The position numbers and the translations under genes are program-made. Shown in pieces: positions 1 to 6,554 of a DNA stretch of 10,046 bases (position 1 is its first letter; each line of letters begins with the position of its first letter). The notes below the pieces were generated by a model that was given only the letters and a program-made list of their open reading frames with translations, was not told the DNA's origin and did not search any database. Source of the DNA: Paludibacter sp. (GTDB taxonomy: Bacteria; Bacteroidota; Bacteroidia; Bacteroidales; Paludibacteraceae); contig JAQTOL010000082.1 of the NCBI GenBank assembly GCA_028748945.1, positions 1 to 10,046 on the forward strand. The letters are read 5' to 3'.

Positions 1-352
1 AATTGTTGCCGGAGGACCTATTATGGGTCGTTCGTTGAGTTCATTGGATGTTTCTGTTGCCAAAGGAACTGCCGGTGTTCTGTTTATTCCTACGCTCGAA
101 TCGGCCCGGAAGAAAATGAAAAATTGCCTGCGTTGCGCCAAGTGCGTATCGGCTTGTCCCATGGGATTGGAACCTTACCTATTAATGGGTCAGAGTGAAA
201 ATGCCATGTGGACGGAAATGGAAAGAAACAGGATAATGGATTGCATTGAATGTGGCTGTTGTGCATTTACCTGTCCATCGAACCGACCCTTACTTGACCA
301 TGTACGATATGGAAAAACTACTGTTGGCGGGATTATCCGTAGCAGAAGATAA
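1..352 (+). CDS. rnfC: RnfC, C-terminal part (ferredoxin:NAD+ oxidoreductase Fe-S subunit), cut by the window edge
   Basis: RnfC is the peripheral subunit of the Rnf complex. It carries the NADH/FMN site and two [4Fe-4S] clusters that pass electrons between ferredoxin and NAD+. The reading frame is open from base 2, so the gene begins upstream; the 116 visible residues are the C-terminal ferredoxin-like domain. Two CxxCxxCxxxCP motifs are seen, starting at bases 125 (CLRCAKCVSACP) and 242 (CIECGCCAFTCP), each with four cysteines suitable as cluster ligands. An extra cysteine lies inside the second motif. The protein ends soon after the second motif, without the long Ala/Lys-rich tail of some proteobacterial RnfC proteins. 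rnfD follows 89 bases downstream on the same strand, so this belongs to the rnf operon. The Met at base 23 is internal, not a start. Confidence 0.95.
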   Translation, partial: IVAGGPIMGRSLSSLDVSVAKGTAGVLFIPTLESARKKMKNCLRCAKCVSACPMGLEPYLLMGQSENAMWTEMERNRIMDCIECGCCAFTCPSNRPLLDHVRYGKTTVGGIIRSRR

Positions 353-403
353 GATATGTCTATTTTAAATAAAGCATAAAAAATTTATTTCAAGAAAAAC
401 TAA

Positions 404-429
404 AATCTCTTTTTCTAAGAGTAGAGATT
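404..429 (+). other. Possible hairpin in the rnfC-rnfD spacer
   Basis: AATCTCT (404-410) is the reverse complement of AGAGATT (423-429), giving a 7-bp stem with a 12-base loop. A competing 5-bp stem, CTCTT (407-411) with AAGAG (417-421), uses the same bases. No T-run follows, so this is not an obvious intrinsic terminator. A role in mRNA processing or stability between rnfC and rnfD is inference only. Confidence 0.3.
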
Positions 430-441
430 AATTATTAATTT

Positions 442-1401
442 ATGGATAAACTAATTATTTCACCCGCACCTCACGTTCATAGTGGTGATTCCGTTTCGAA
501 AAACATGCGGGGCGTACTGATTTCCCTGATTCCGGCTTATTTGGTAGGATTGTATTTTTTCGGACTTGGTGCGCTTATCGTGAGTTTGGTATCGGTTCTT
601 TCATGTGTGCTTTTCGAATACCTGATTCAACGTTACATTTTAAAAGGTGAAAAAACAATCAATGATGGTTCTGCTGTTCTGACAGGTTTATTATTAGCCT
701 TTAATTTGCCATCCAATATCCCGGTTTGGATGGTCATTATCGGGGCAATGGTTGCCATTGGAATTGCTAAAATGAGTTTTGGTGGTTTGGGGAACAACCC
801 GTTGAATCCCGCTCTGGTGGGTCGGGTTTTCCTGTTGATTTCATTTCCCGTGGCAATGACCAGCTGGCCCAGCCCAATTCCGTTGAATCCAAATTATTTG
901 GATGCAGTGACTTCGGCTACTCCTTTAGCATTAATGAAATTTGGACATCTACCCAAAATGATGGATTTATTAATCGGGAATACCGGCGGTTCGTTGGGTG
1001 AAGTCTCAGCCATAGCTTTACTGATTGGTTTTGTTTATTTATTGCTGAAACGAATCATTACCTGGCACGTTCCTATCAGTATTTTACTATCCGTTTTTGT
1101 CTTTACAGGTATTCTTCACTTTGCAAGTCCCGAGACTTATTTTGCGACTCCAATATATCATTTATTATCGGGAGGATTATTACTTGGAGCAATATTTATG
1201 GCAACCGATTATGCAACTTCGCCTATGACAACAAGAGGTATGTTGGTTTATGGTGTTGGAATAGGAATAATAACTGTTGTCATTCGTATCTTCGGGTCCT
1301 ATCCTGAAGGAGTCTCGTTTGCAATTTTAATAATGAATGCATTCACTCCGTTGATAAATACCTATATTAAACCAAAAAGATTCGGGGAGGCACGGAAATA
1401 A
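442..1401 (+). CDS. rnfD: RnfD, membrane subunit with covalent FMN
   Basis: RnfD is an integral membrane subunit of the Rnf ion pump, homologous to NqrB; it carries covalently bound FMN and lies on the electron and ion path. The 319 residues are mostly hydrophobic. They contain the family block GGLGNNPLNPALVGR at about residues 114-128, the flavinylation motif TSATPLA with the acceptor threonine at residue 160, and the C-terminal block from FMATDYATSP (252-261) through FGSYPEG and NAFTPLIN. The usual acceptor motif is SGAT; here it reads TSAT, keeping the Thr. The start is supported by the typical N-terminus (KLIISPAPHVHSGDS). No strong Shine-Dalgarno is seen, as is common in Bacteroidota. 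The stop codon overlaps the start of rnfG by one base, so translation is probably coupled. Confidence 0.97.
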   Translation: MDKLIISPAPHVHSGDSVSKNMRGVLISLIPAYLVGLYFFGLGALIVSLVSVLSCVLFEYLIQRYILKGEKTINDGSAVLTGLLLAFNLPSNIPVWMVIIGAMVAIGIAKMSFGGLGNNPLNPALVGRVFLLISFPVAMTSWPSPIPLNPNYLDAVTSATPLALMKFGHLPKMMDLLIGNTGGSLGEVSAIALLIGFVYLLLKRIITWHVPISILLSVFVFTGILHFASPETYFATPIYHLLSGGLLLGAIFMATDYATSPMTTRGMLVYGVGIGIITVVIRIFGSYPEGVSFAILIMNAFTPLINTYIKPKRFGEARK

Positions 1402-2012
1402 TGAAAAAATTAGAATCAAATTTTAAAAATATGGTGTTGGCGCTTTCATCCATCACTTTATTCGCAGAGTTAGCTCTCGGATCGGTTTATACACTAACCA
1501 AAGATCCGATTGCTGTTTCAAAAACGGCTAAACAACAAAATGCCATTAAAGACGTTCTGCCTCCTTTTGACCATTTTGATCAGAAACCCATTGAGGTAAA
1601 TGATGGAGTGGAAGTTTTAAAAGTATATAAAGCTTACGATAAAAGTAATGATTTCGTCGGAGCGGCTGTAGAAACCTCTTCGAATAATGGTTTTAGCGGG
1701 AAAATCAGTCTGATGGTTGGTTTCGACAAAGCCGGAGCTATTGTAAATTATTCGGTTTTGGAACAAAAGGAAACCCCGGGTTTGGGTGCAAAGATGCTGA
1801 ACTGGTTTAAAACAAACAATAAAAGTCAAAGTATAATCGGGAAAAATCCCGCAACAGCAAATTTATCGGTAAGCAAAGATGGAGGAGAAATCGATGCCAT
1901 TACAGCTGCCACAATTAGTTCAAGAGCTTTTCTTTTTGCCGTAAGAAATGCCTATGCTGCTTATTGTCAAAATTCCGATCATCAGCAATGCGATTCGATA
2001 AAAGTGAAATAA
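1401..2012 (+). CDS. rnfG: RnfG, periplasmic FMN-binding subunit
   Basis: RnfG is the Rnf subunit with one N-terminal membrane helix and a domain on the outer face of the inner membrane carrying covalent FMN (FMN_bind family, related to NqrC). The 203 residues show a membrane anchor at about 10-31, the conserved ETPGLGAK block at 124-131, and the attachment motif DAITAATIS with the likely acceptor threonine at residue 171. The motif has Ala where SGAT has Gly, but keeps the acceptor Thr and upstream Asp, so flavinylation by an ApbE-type enzyme is still expected. The start ATG overlaps the rnfD stop (TAATG), with GGGGAGG at 1384-1390 as a good ribosome binding site. The C-terminal tail carries two cysteines (189 and 197) that could form a disulfide; that is inference. 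rnfE follows after 18 bases. Confidence 0.95.
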   Translation: MKKLESNFKNMVLALSSITLFAELALGSVYTLTKDPIAVSKTAKQQNAIKDVLPPFDHFDQKPIEVNDGVEVLKVYKAYDKSNDFVGAAVETSSNNGFSGKISLMVGFDKAGAIVNYSVLEQKETPGLGAKMLNWFKTNNKSQSIIGKNPATANLSVSKDGGEIDAITAATISSRAFLFAVRNAYAAYCQNSDHQQCDSIKVK

Positions 2013-2030
2013 CTAATCATAAAGAAGTAA

Positions 2031-2627
2031 ATGAATAATTCAAAACTGAAGATCATTCTTAACGGTCTTGTAACAGAAAATCCAACTTTCGTTCTGATTT
2101 TGGGGATGTGCCCGACGCTGGCAACAACTTCGTCGGCTATAAATGGTATGAGTATGGGGTTAGCCACTTTGTTTGTATTAGTCGGATCTAATATGGCTAT
2201 TGCTCTGTTGAAAAATGTTATTCCAGATAAAGTGCGTATTCCGGCCTATGTGGTAGTGATTGCAACTTTCGTGAGTATCGTTGAAATGACCATGCAAGCC
2301 TATCTTCCGGCCTTGTATGAAAGTCTGGGAATCTTTATTCCACTGATTGTGGTAAACTGTATTGTATTGGGACGTGCCGAAGCCTATGCAGCTAAAAACA
2401 CCGTATTCGATTCTTTCCTTGATGGTTTAGGTATCGGACTGGGTTTTACCTTTGCTTTAACTTTACTGGGTGCTATTCGTGAATTGTTGGGGACCGGAAA
2501 AACACTTGGGATGATTGTTTTCCCCGAACATTACGGTATGCTTATTTTCGTACTGGCTCCGGGAGCTTTTATCGCTCTGGGTTATTTAATCGCCGTATTT
2601 AATAAGCTAAAAAAAAAAACTAAATGA
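2031..2627 (+). CDS. rnfE: RnfE, integral membrane subunit
   Basis: RnfE is a six-helix membrane subunit homologous to NqrD. It pairs with its paralogue RnfA, and together they hold an intramembrane [2Fe-2S] cluster. The 198 residues include the family opening VTENPTFVLILGMCPTLA (14-31) with Cys27, the second conserved cysteine Cys110 in IPLIVVNCIVLGRAEA, and the GAIRELLGTG block at 147-156. These motifs match the RnfE rather than the RnfA branch. The start at 2031 lies 18 bases after the rnfG stop, with AAAGAAG just upstream as a weak ribosome binding site. The C-terminus is short and basic (LKKKTK) and is encoded by an 11-A run, noted separately. A 92-base AT-rich gap separates it from rnfA. 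Confidence 0.95.
   Translation: MNNSKLKIILNGLVTENPTFVLILGMCPTLATTSSAINGMSMGLATLFVLVGSNMAIALLKNVIPDKVRIPAYVVVIATFVSIVEMTMQAYLPALYESLGIFIPLIVVNCIVLGRAEAYAAKNTVFDSFLDGLGIGLGFTFALTLLGAIRELLGTGKTLGMIVFPEHYGMLIFVLAPGAFIALGYLIAVFNKLKKKTK
2609..2619 (+). repeat. 11-A homopolymer at the 3' end of rnfE
   Basis: Eleven consecutive A residues encode the lysines near the RnfE C-terminus, eight codons or fewer from the stop. By hand, the normal frame ends in KKKTK, a one-base gain ends in KKKN, and a one-base loss ends in KKKLND. A slip therefore changes only the last residues and does not destroy the protein. Confidence 0.9.
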
Positions 2628-2719
2628 TTGAGAAAATAATTTGAACCAATTTCTTATTCATAATTCAATTTGTCAACATCAGTCAAACTAATATTTTATT
2701 AATTAATCAACTAAATACC

Positions 2720-3295
2720 ATGACTTATATCCTAATTTTCATCAGTGCAGTATTTGTTAACAATATCGTATTGTCACAATTCCTTGGAATTTGTCCATTT
2801 TTAGGTGTATCAAAAAAGATTGAAACAGCTTTGGGTATGAGTGGTGCCGTTGCCTTTGTAATGACCATTGCCACCATCTTTACTTATATTATCCAGAAAT
2901 CAGTCCTGGATCCGTTTCACATTGGCTACCTGCAAACCATAACCTATATACTTATTATTGCAGCTCTGGTGCAGTTGGTTGAAATTATTCTGAAAAAAAT
3001 ATCACCTGCCTTATATCAGGCTCTGGGCGTTTTTTTACCCCTTATAACTACCAATTGTACTATATTGGGTGTCGCTTTGTTGGTGATTAAAAAAGATTTT
3101 AATTTGTTGGAAAGCGTGGTTTTTGCGATTTCCACTGCTGTAGGTTTTGGTCTTGCATTAATTCTTTTTGCCGGAATACGTGAACAACTCAGCATGGTGA
3201 AGGTTTCCAAAGCAATGGAAGGTACTCCCATCTCGTTACTTACTGCCGGATTACTGGCTATGGCTTTTATGGGATTTGCAGGTATCGTAAAATAA
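2720..3295 (+). CDS. rnfA: RnfA, integral membrane subunit
   Basis: RnfA is the paralogue and partner of RnfE (NqrE homologue), a six-helix inner membrane protein inserted in the opposite orientation; the pair ligates a [2Fe-2S] cluster within the membrane. The 191 residues, the usual family length, contain VNNIVLSQFLGICPFLGV (13-30) with Cys25, LPLITTNCTILGVALL (106-121) with Cys113, and AGIREQL (151-157). The RnfE counterparts are MCPTLA, VNCIVLG and GAIRELL, which shows the shared origin. This is the last rnf gene in the window, giving the order C-D-G-E-A; rnfB is presumably upstream of rnfC. The 92 bases before the start are AT-rich, with no perfect TAnnTTTG box and no clear terminator, so it is probably still in the operon. 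It converges on lpxB across 42 bases. Confidence 0.96.
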   Translation: MTYILIFISAVFVNNIVLSQFLGICPFLGVSKKIETALGMSGAVAFVMTIATIFTYIIQKSVLDPFHIGYLQTITYILIIAALVQLVEIILKKISPALYQALGVFLPLITTNCTILGVALLVIKKDFNLLESVVFAISTAVGFGLALILFAGIREQLSMVKVSKAMEGTPISLLTAGLLAMAFMGFAGIVK

Positions 3296-3337
3296 AATCA
3301 GCTTTAGCACCTGTCTTTGAAGAGTAGAGGAATAATT

Positions 3338-4480
3338 TCAACTCAGGTTTGTTTGGCTTAAAAATTCGTACATTTTTTTTGCCGTTTTCCGTGCCGTTCC
3401 GGGTTCTCCCAATAATTTCTTCATATCGGAATAACCCTTCAACATATCCTGACGATAAACTTTATCATTCAACAGTTTATCCAATTCATTTGCCATATTG
3501 GAGACTGTAAATAAATGTGCAATCAACTCTTTTACAATTTCCTTTTCGGCTACCAGGTTCACCAGCGAAATATATTTTACCTTAATAATAAGTTCTTTTG
3601 CCCAAAACGCGATACGACCTAAAGCCTGGTGATAAACAACCACCTGTGGCGTTCCAATCAGAGCGGTTTCGAGCGTTGCTGTTCCTGAATTGACAATTGC
3701 CGCACGGGCATGTTGCAACAGTTCGTAAGTCTGTTTGAAAACAATTTTTACAGGTTTTCCATTTAGAATTTCATTATAAAACTCCAAATCAACACCCGGC
3801 GCGCCACTCACAACAAGCTGATAATCTTTAAACCGGGAAGCGGCTTCAATCATTCGAGGCAGACAAGCTGAAATTTCCTGTTTCCTGCTTCCGGCTAGCA
3901 GTGCAATAACAGGCTTACCGGACAATTTATTCAATGAACAAAAATCTTCAAATGTTTGATCCTGATTTGGACGAAGATAAACAGAATCTACCGAAGGATT
4001 TCCAACATATTCCACTTCGAAATGATGTTTTGCATAAAATGCTGTTTCAAAAGGAAATATGGTGAACATTTTATTAATATATCGCTTGATTTGTTTGATG
4101 CGATACTCTTTCCATGCCCAGATTTTCGGTGAAATATAATAGTAAACAGGTGTTTTAAAATTTTCTTTTACAAAACGGGCAATACGCAGATTAAAACTTG
4201 GATAATCAATTAAAATCACTACATCGGGCTGAAAATCAGTAATGGCTTGTTTACAATCAGCTAAATTTTTTAAAACTGTTTTCGCATGCATAATCACAGT
4301 CACAAAGCCCATAAAAGCCATTTGATTGTAATGTTTTATCATTTTGCCTCCTTGTGCCTGCATCAAATCACCGCCCAAAAAGCAGAATTCAGCATCTGAA
4401 TCTACTTCCCGCAGTTCGCGCATTAAACCTGAAGCGTGTAAATCACCCGAAGCTTCACCGGCAATAAGAAAGTATTTCAT
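3338..4480 (-). CDS. lpxB: LpxB, lipid-A-disaccharide synthase
   Basis: LpxB (glycosyltransferase family 19) condenses UDP-2,3-diacylglucosamine with lipid X to form the lipid A disaccharide, at the inner face of the inner membrane. The 380 residues match the usual length. Visible family blocks are GEASGDLHASGLM (8-20), LIDYPSFN (90-97) with the conserved Asp92, YYISPKIWAWKE (114-125), LLAGSRKQEI (194-203) with Arg199, and NSGTATLETALIGTPQVVVYH (264-284). KYISLVNLVAEKEIVKELI (302-320) corresponds to the conserved late block of the family. The start fits exactly, since the family begins MKYxLIxGEASGD. The ATG is directly abutted by the inverted-repeat element at 4481-4606, so its leader lies wholly within that element. 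It is the last gene of the minus-strand train. Confidence 0.97.
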   Translation of the reverse strand: MKYFLIAGEASGDLHASGLMRELREVDSDAEFCFLGGDLMQAQGGKMIKHYNQMAFMGFVTVIMHAKTVLKNLADCKQAITDFQPDVVILIDYPSFNLRIARFVKENFKTPVYYYISPKIWAWKEYRIKQIKRYINKMFTIFPFETAFYAKHHFEVEYVGNPSVDSVYLRPNQDQTFEDFCSLNKLSGKPVIALLAGSRKQEISACLPRMIEAASRFKDYQLVVSGAPGVDLEFYNEILNGKPVKIVFKQTYELLQHARAAIVNSGTATLETALIGTPQVVVYHQALGRIAFWAKELIIKVKYISLVNLVAEKEIVKELIAHLFTVSNMANELDKLLNDKVYRQDMLKGYSDMKKLLGEPGTARKTAKKMYEFLSQTNLS

Positions 4481-4606
4481 TGACCCCTAACCCCTAAAGG
4501 GGAATTAAATTAGTAAAACTAGCTGAAATCATAATTCAAATAAAAGGTTTGACAATAGTAACCTAATTCTCTCCACGATAGCTATCGGGATAGTGGTTAG
4601 GGATCA
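4481..4606. repeat. 126-base imperfect inverted-repeat element (MITE-like or palindromic) between the small membrane gene and lpxB
   Basis: The outer arms 4481-4497 (TGACCCCTAACCCCTAA) and the complement of 4590-4606 (TGATCCCTAACCACTAT) match at 14 of 17 bases by hand alignment. The inner arms 4499-4515 and the complement of 4556-4572 share about 12 of 17 bases (GAATTA..TTA.TA). The left side can form a small CCCC-TAAA-GGGG hairpin at 4491-4502. The right side has a 17-base insert with a perfect palindrome. A third stem, AGGTT/AACCT (4545-4549 with 4560-4564), lies near the centre. No reading frame is inside. The element fills exactly the space between the neighbouring stop and start codons. 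There is no clear target-site duplication, so mobility is inference. Confidence 0.6.
4576..4587. repeat. Perfect 12-base palindrome CGATAGCTATCG
   Basis: The sequence equals its own reverse complement. CCAC (4573-4576) and GTGG (4592-4595) flank it and can extend a hairpin, and an alternative small stem CTAT-CGGG-ATAG overlaps it. It lies in the right arm of the inverted-repeat element upstream of lpxB. From memory, similar CCCGATAGCTATCGGG-type palindromes recur between genes in Bacteroidota, but I could not check that here. Confidence 0.75.
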
Positions 4607-4891
4607 TCAAAACATAAAAATACTGGCAATAAAATAGGGCATACCGCCTATAAGCATGCCGGTTGCAATTTTGAAACTGTCCGACTTATAGAATACAAAA
4701 ACAAACATTAAATTTGGCATAACGGAAAGCAAAAGCAATTTGCCTAATAAAACACCCGGATAGAGTTGTTTTATAATCTCCCAAAAAGCAGATTCACCCG
4801 GATAAAACTGATGAAGATATACCCACATAAAACCAATCGGAAGCAATAATCCGGGGATTAAACCATACAGAAAATGATTGAAACGCTTCAT
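4607..4891 (-). CDS. Small three-helix inner membrane protein of unknown function
   Basis: I do not recognise a named family. The 94-residue product is very hydrophobic, with three likely membrane helices at about 8-27, 45-67 and 73-93. A short loop after helix 1 contains FYPGESAFW (29-37), and the basic N-terminus (MKRF) suggests a cytoplasmic N-end. There is no signal-peptide cleavage site and there are no cysteines. It sits 57 bases after surE and upstream of lpxB on the same strand. I recall a small membrane protein in this position in other Bacteroidota, which would suggest an envelope-related role, but that is inference. The compact start and regular membrane topology argue that it is a real gene. 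The stop codon touches the inverted-repeat element. Confidence 0.75.
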   Translation of the reverse strand: MKRFNHFLYGLIPGLLLPIGFMWVYLHQFYPGESAFWEIIKQLYPGVLLGKLLLLSVMPNLMFVFVFYKSDSFKIATGMLIGGMPYFIASIFMF

Positions 4892-4948
4892 ATTGGATCG
4901 ATTGCTTGAACTTTAAATTTATAGCGGTTTAAATCCATTGGATTTTAT

Positions 4949-5707
4949 TTAAATATCCCATTTCCTTACTTCATCCATCTCCCGGTAAGCCGTCAGGTCA
5001 ATTTTAGTCGGTACAATAGATATATATCCATGATTCAACGCCCATTCATCTGTGTCCTCTGCTTCCGGTTCTTTATTATCAAAATACCCCGTTAACCAAA
5101 AATATGAACGTCCCTGAGGATCCGACCGTTTTGCAAATTCTTTTGTCCAGTTTCCGACACATTGACGGGAAACCTGGATTCCGGCTATTTCACCATAGGG
5201 TGAATTTACATTTAAGCAGGTTCCGTAAGGCAATCCGTTTTTCAACGCCTGACGTGAAATTTGTAGTACGTGGGATTCAAAATGAGAGAAATCGGCATCC
5301 ATTGAATGGTTGCAAATAGAAAAACCAATGGATAAGATCCCGTTTTCGCAACCTTCGAGAACAGCTCCCATGGTCCCGGAATAAATAACATTAATAGCCG
5401 AATTGGATCCATGATTGATGCCTGATACAAGTAAATCAGGTTTACGATCAACAATTTCGTAAAGCGCTAACTTCACACAATCGGTAGGAGTTCCGGTACA
5501 GGAATAACGGGTCAGTCCTTCTTTTTCTTCCAGTTTAGTAAATCGTATGGGATGTGTTACTGTTAGTGCATTGGATTGGGCCGATCGGGCACCATCGGGT
5601 GCCATGACAATCACATCACCAATTTGCATCATCAATCTTATCAGAACATTTATTCCCGGAGCATCTACTCCATCATCATTGGTAATCAATATAAGCGGTC
5701 TTTTCAT
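4949..5707 (-). CDS. surE: SurE, 5'/3'-nucleotidase
   Basis: SurE is a cytoplasmic metal-dependent phosphatase that removes phosphate from nucleoside 5'- and 3'-monophosphates and is linked to stationary-phase survival. The 252 residues carry the family signature ILITNDDGVDAPG (6-18), APDGARSAQSNALT (36-49), CTGTPTDCVKLAL (70-82) and LLVSGINHGSN (92-102). The metal ligands expected by comparison with the known family (Asp, Asp, Ser, Asn) fall at Asp11, Asp12, Ser42 and Asn98 with the expected spacing. The ATG is supported by AAGGGA eight bases upstream, the best Shine-Dalgarno on the minus strand here, although that site lies inside a predicted hairpin. The gene follows the GldF-like gene by 57 bases in the same direction. 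Confidence 0.97.
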   Translation of the reverse strand: MKRPLILITNDDGVDAPGINVLIRLMMQIGDVIVMAPDGARSAQSNALTVTHPIRFTKLEEKEGLTRYSCTGTPTDCVKLALYEIVDRKPDLLVSGINHGSNSAINVIYSGTMGAVLEGCENGILSIGFSICNHSMDADFSHFESHVLQISRQALKNGLPYGTCLNVNSPYGEIAGIQVSRQCVGNWTKEFAKRSDPQGRSYFWLTGYFDNKEPEAEDTDEWALNHGYISIVPTKIDLTAYREMDEVRKWDI

Positions 5708-5709
5708 TT

Positions 5710-5724
5710 TTGAAGTCCCTTCAA
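5710..5724 (-). promoter_or_regulatory. Hairpin covering the surE ribosome binding site
   Basis: On the minus strand TTGAAGGGACTTCAA forms a 6-bp stem (TTGAAG/CTTCAA) with a three-base loop. It contains the AAGGGA site at 5721-5716, eight bases before the surE ATG. Pairing would partly hide the site. The hairpin is seen in the sequence; the regulatory role is inference. Confidence 0.4.
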
Positions 5725-5764
5725 TTTTACAATAGGGAATTTTAGTTAGTAATCTTAATTAATT

Positions 5765-6487
5765 TTATTTCTTTATTTTCAAAACCGTGGCACTTATAAA
5801 TCCTACAGCCAATACGATAAAATACATCAAATCGCGGGAATCAATGACACCTCTGCTTATCGATTTATAATGTGAGTGAATTCCAAAGTTTTCAACCAGT
5901 TGAATCAGTTGACCCGATGATAAAAAACTTGCTAATAAATCAAATCCGTAATAAAAAAAGAAGCTGAGTACTATCGCCATTACAAATGAAACAATTTGAT
6001 TGTCAGACAGTGATGAGGAAAAAGTACCAATAGCCACATATACGCCTGCCAGAAAAAACAGTCCGATAAACGAGCCCCAAAATGCACCAGAATCTACATT
6101 TCCAATCGGCTCAGCTAAATAAGACACAGTGAAATAATATAATAAGGTGGGTAACAGCGCCAAAGAAACCAGCATCCAACCGGCAAAATACTTTCCTAGT
6201 ACGATTTGTAATTTACTGATTGGTTTAGTTACCAGTAATTCCCATGTTCCCGTTTGTTTTTCTTCGGCAAAAAGTCGCATGGTTACAGCAGGACAAAGAA
6301 ATAAAAATAACCAGGGAGCTAAATAAAAAAGTCCATCAACATTCGCATAGCCACTATCCAGAATATTATATTCTCCCTGTATAACCCAAAGAAATAAACC
6401 GGTGAGTAATAAAAAAATTCCGATGACTATATATCCTGTCGCATTGCTGAAAAAGCTACGTAATTCTTTTCTGAAAATTGAAATCAT
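5765..6487 (-). CDS. gldF: GldF-like ABC-2 type transporter permease
   Basis: This is an inner membrane permease of the ABC-2 family, most like GldF, which acts with the ATPase GldA and the GldG subunit in gliding Bacteroidota. The N-terminus (FRKELRSFFSNATGYIVIGIF, residues 5-25) and the cytoplasmic loop FAEEKQTGTWELLVTKPIS (73-91), which contacts the ATPase in this family, are characteristic. About six membrane helices are visible, at roughly 18-37, 53-72, 103-124, 136-157, 163-182 and 220-236. The length (240) is normal for GldF. gldG usually follows directly, but here the next gene is surE, and no ATPase gene is in the window. The name therefore rests on similarity, and transport of something unrelated to gliding is possible. 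No Shine-Dalgarno is seen before the ATG. Confidence 0.85.
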   Translation of the reverse strand: MISIFRKELRSFFSNATGYIVIGIFLLLTGLFLWVIQGEYNILDSGYANVDGLFYLAPWLFLFLCPAVTMRLFAEEKQTGTWELLVTKPISKLQIVLGKYFAGWMLVSLALLPTLLYYFTVSYLAEPIGNVDSGAFWGSFIGLFFLAGVYVAIGTFSSSLSDNQIVSFVMAIVLSFFFYYGFDLLASFLSSGQLIQLVENFGIHSHYKSISRGVIDSRDLMYFIVLAVGFISATVLKIKK

Positions 6488-6554
6488 GGTTGTTTAATTG
6501 CTTTTGAAACAATAGGTATAGCATGCATTCGCCTGCTTTGAATTCACATATCTA

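Noticed and set aside
1617..1829. 70-codon open frame on the minus strand
   Set aside because: It is antisense to rnfG, whose coding motifs are clear, and the translated product has no family features.
2628..2719. Separate promoter for rnfA in the 92-base gap
   Set aside because: Only near matches to TAnnTTTG (such as TCAATTTG) are present, with no paired -33 element.
3296..3348. Terminator between convergent rnfA and lpxB (ACCTG at 3309 with CAGGT at 3344)
   Set aside because: The stem is only 5 bp with a loop of about 30 bases that overlaps the lpxB end, and there is no T-run on either strand.
4931..4945. Hairpin AAATCC-ATT-GGATTT just after surE
   Set aside because: The stem is 6 bp and AT-rich, and no U-run follows it in the transcript direction, so it is not a convincing terminator in a co-directional train.
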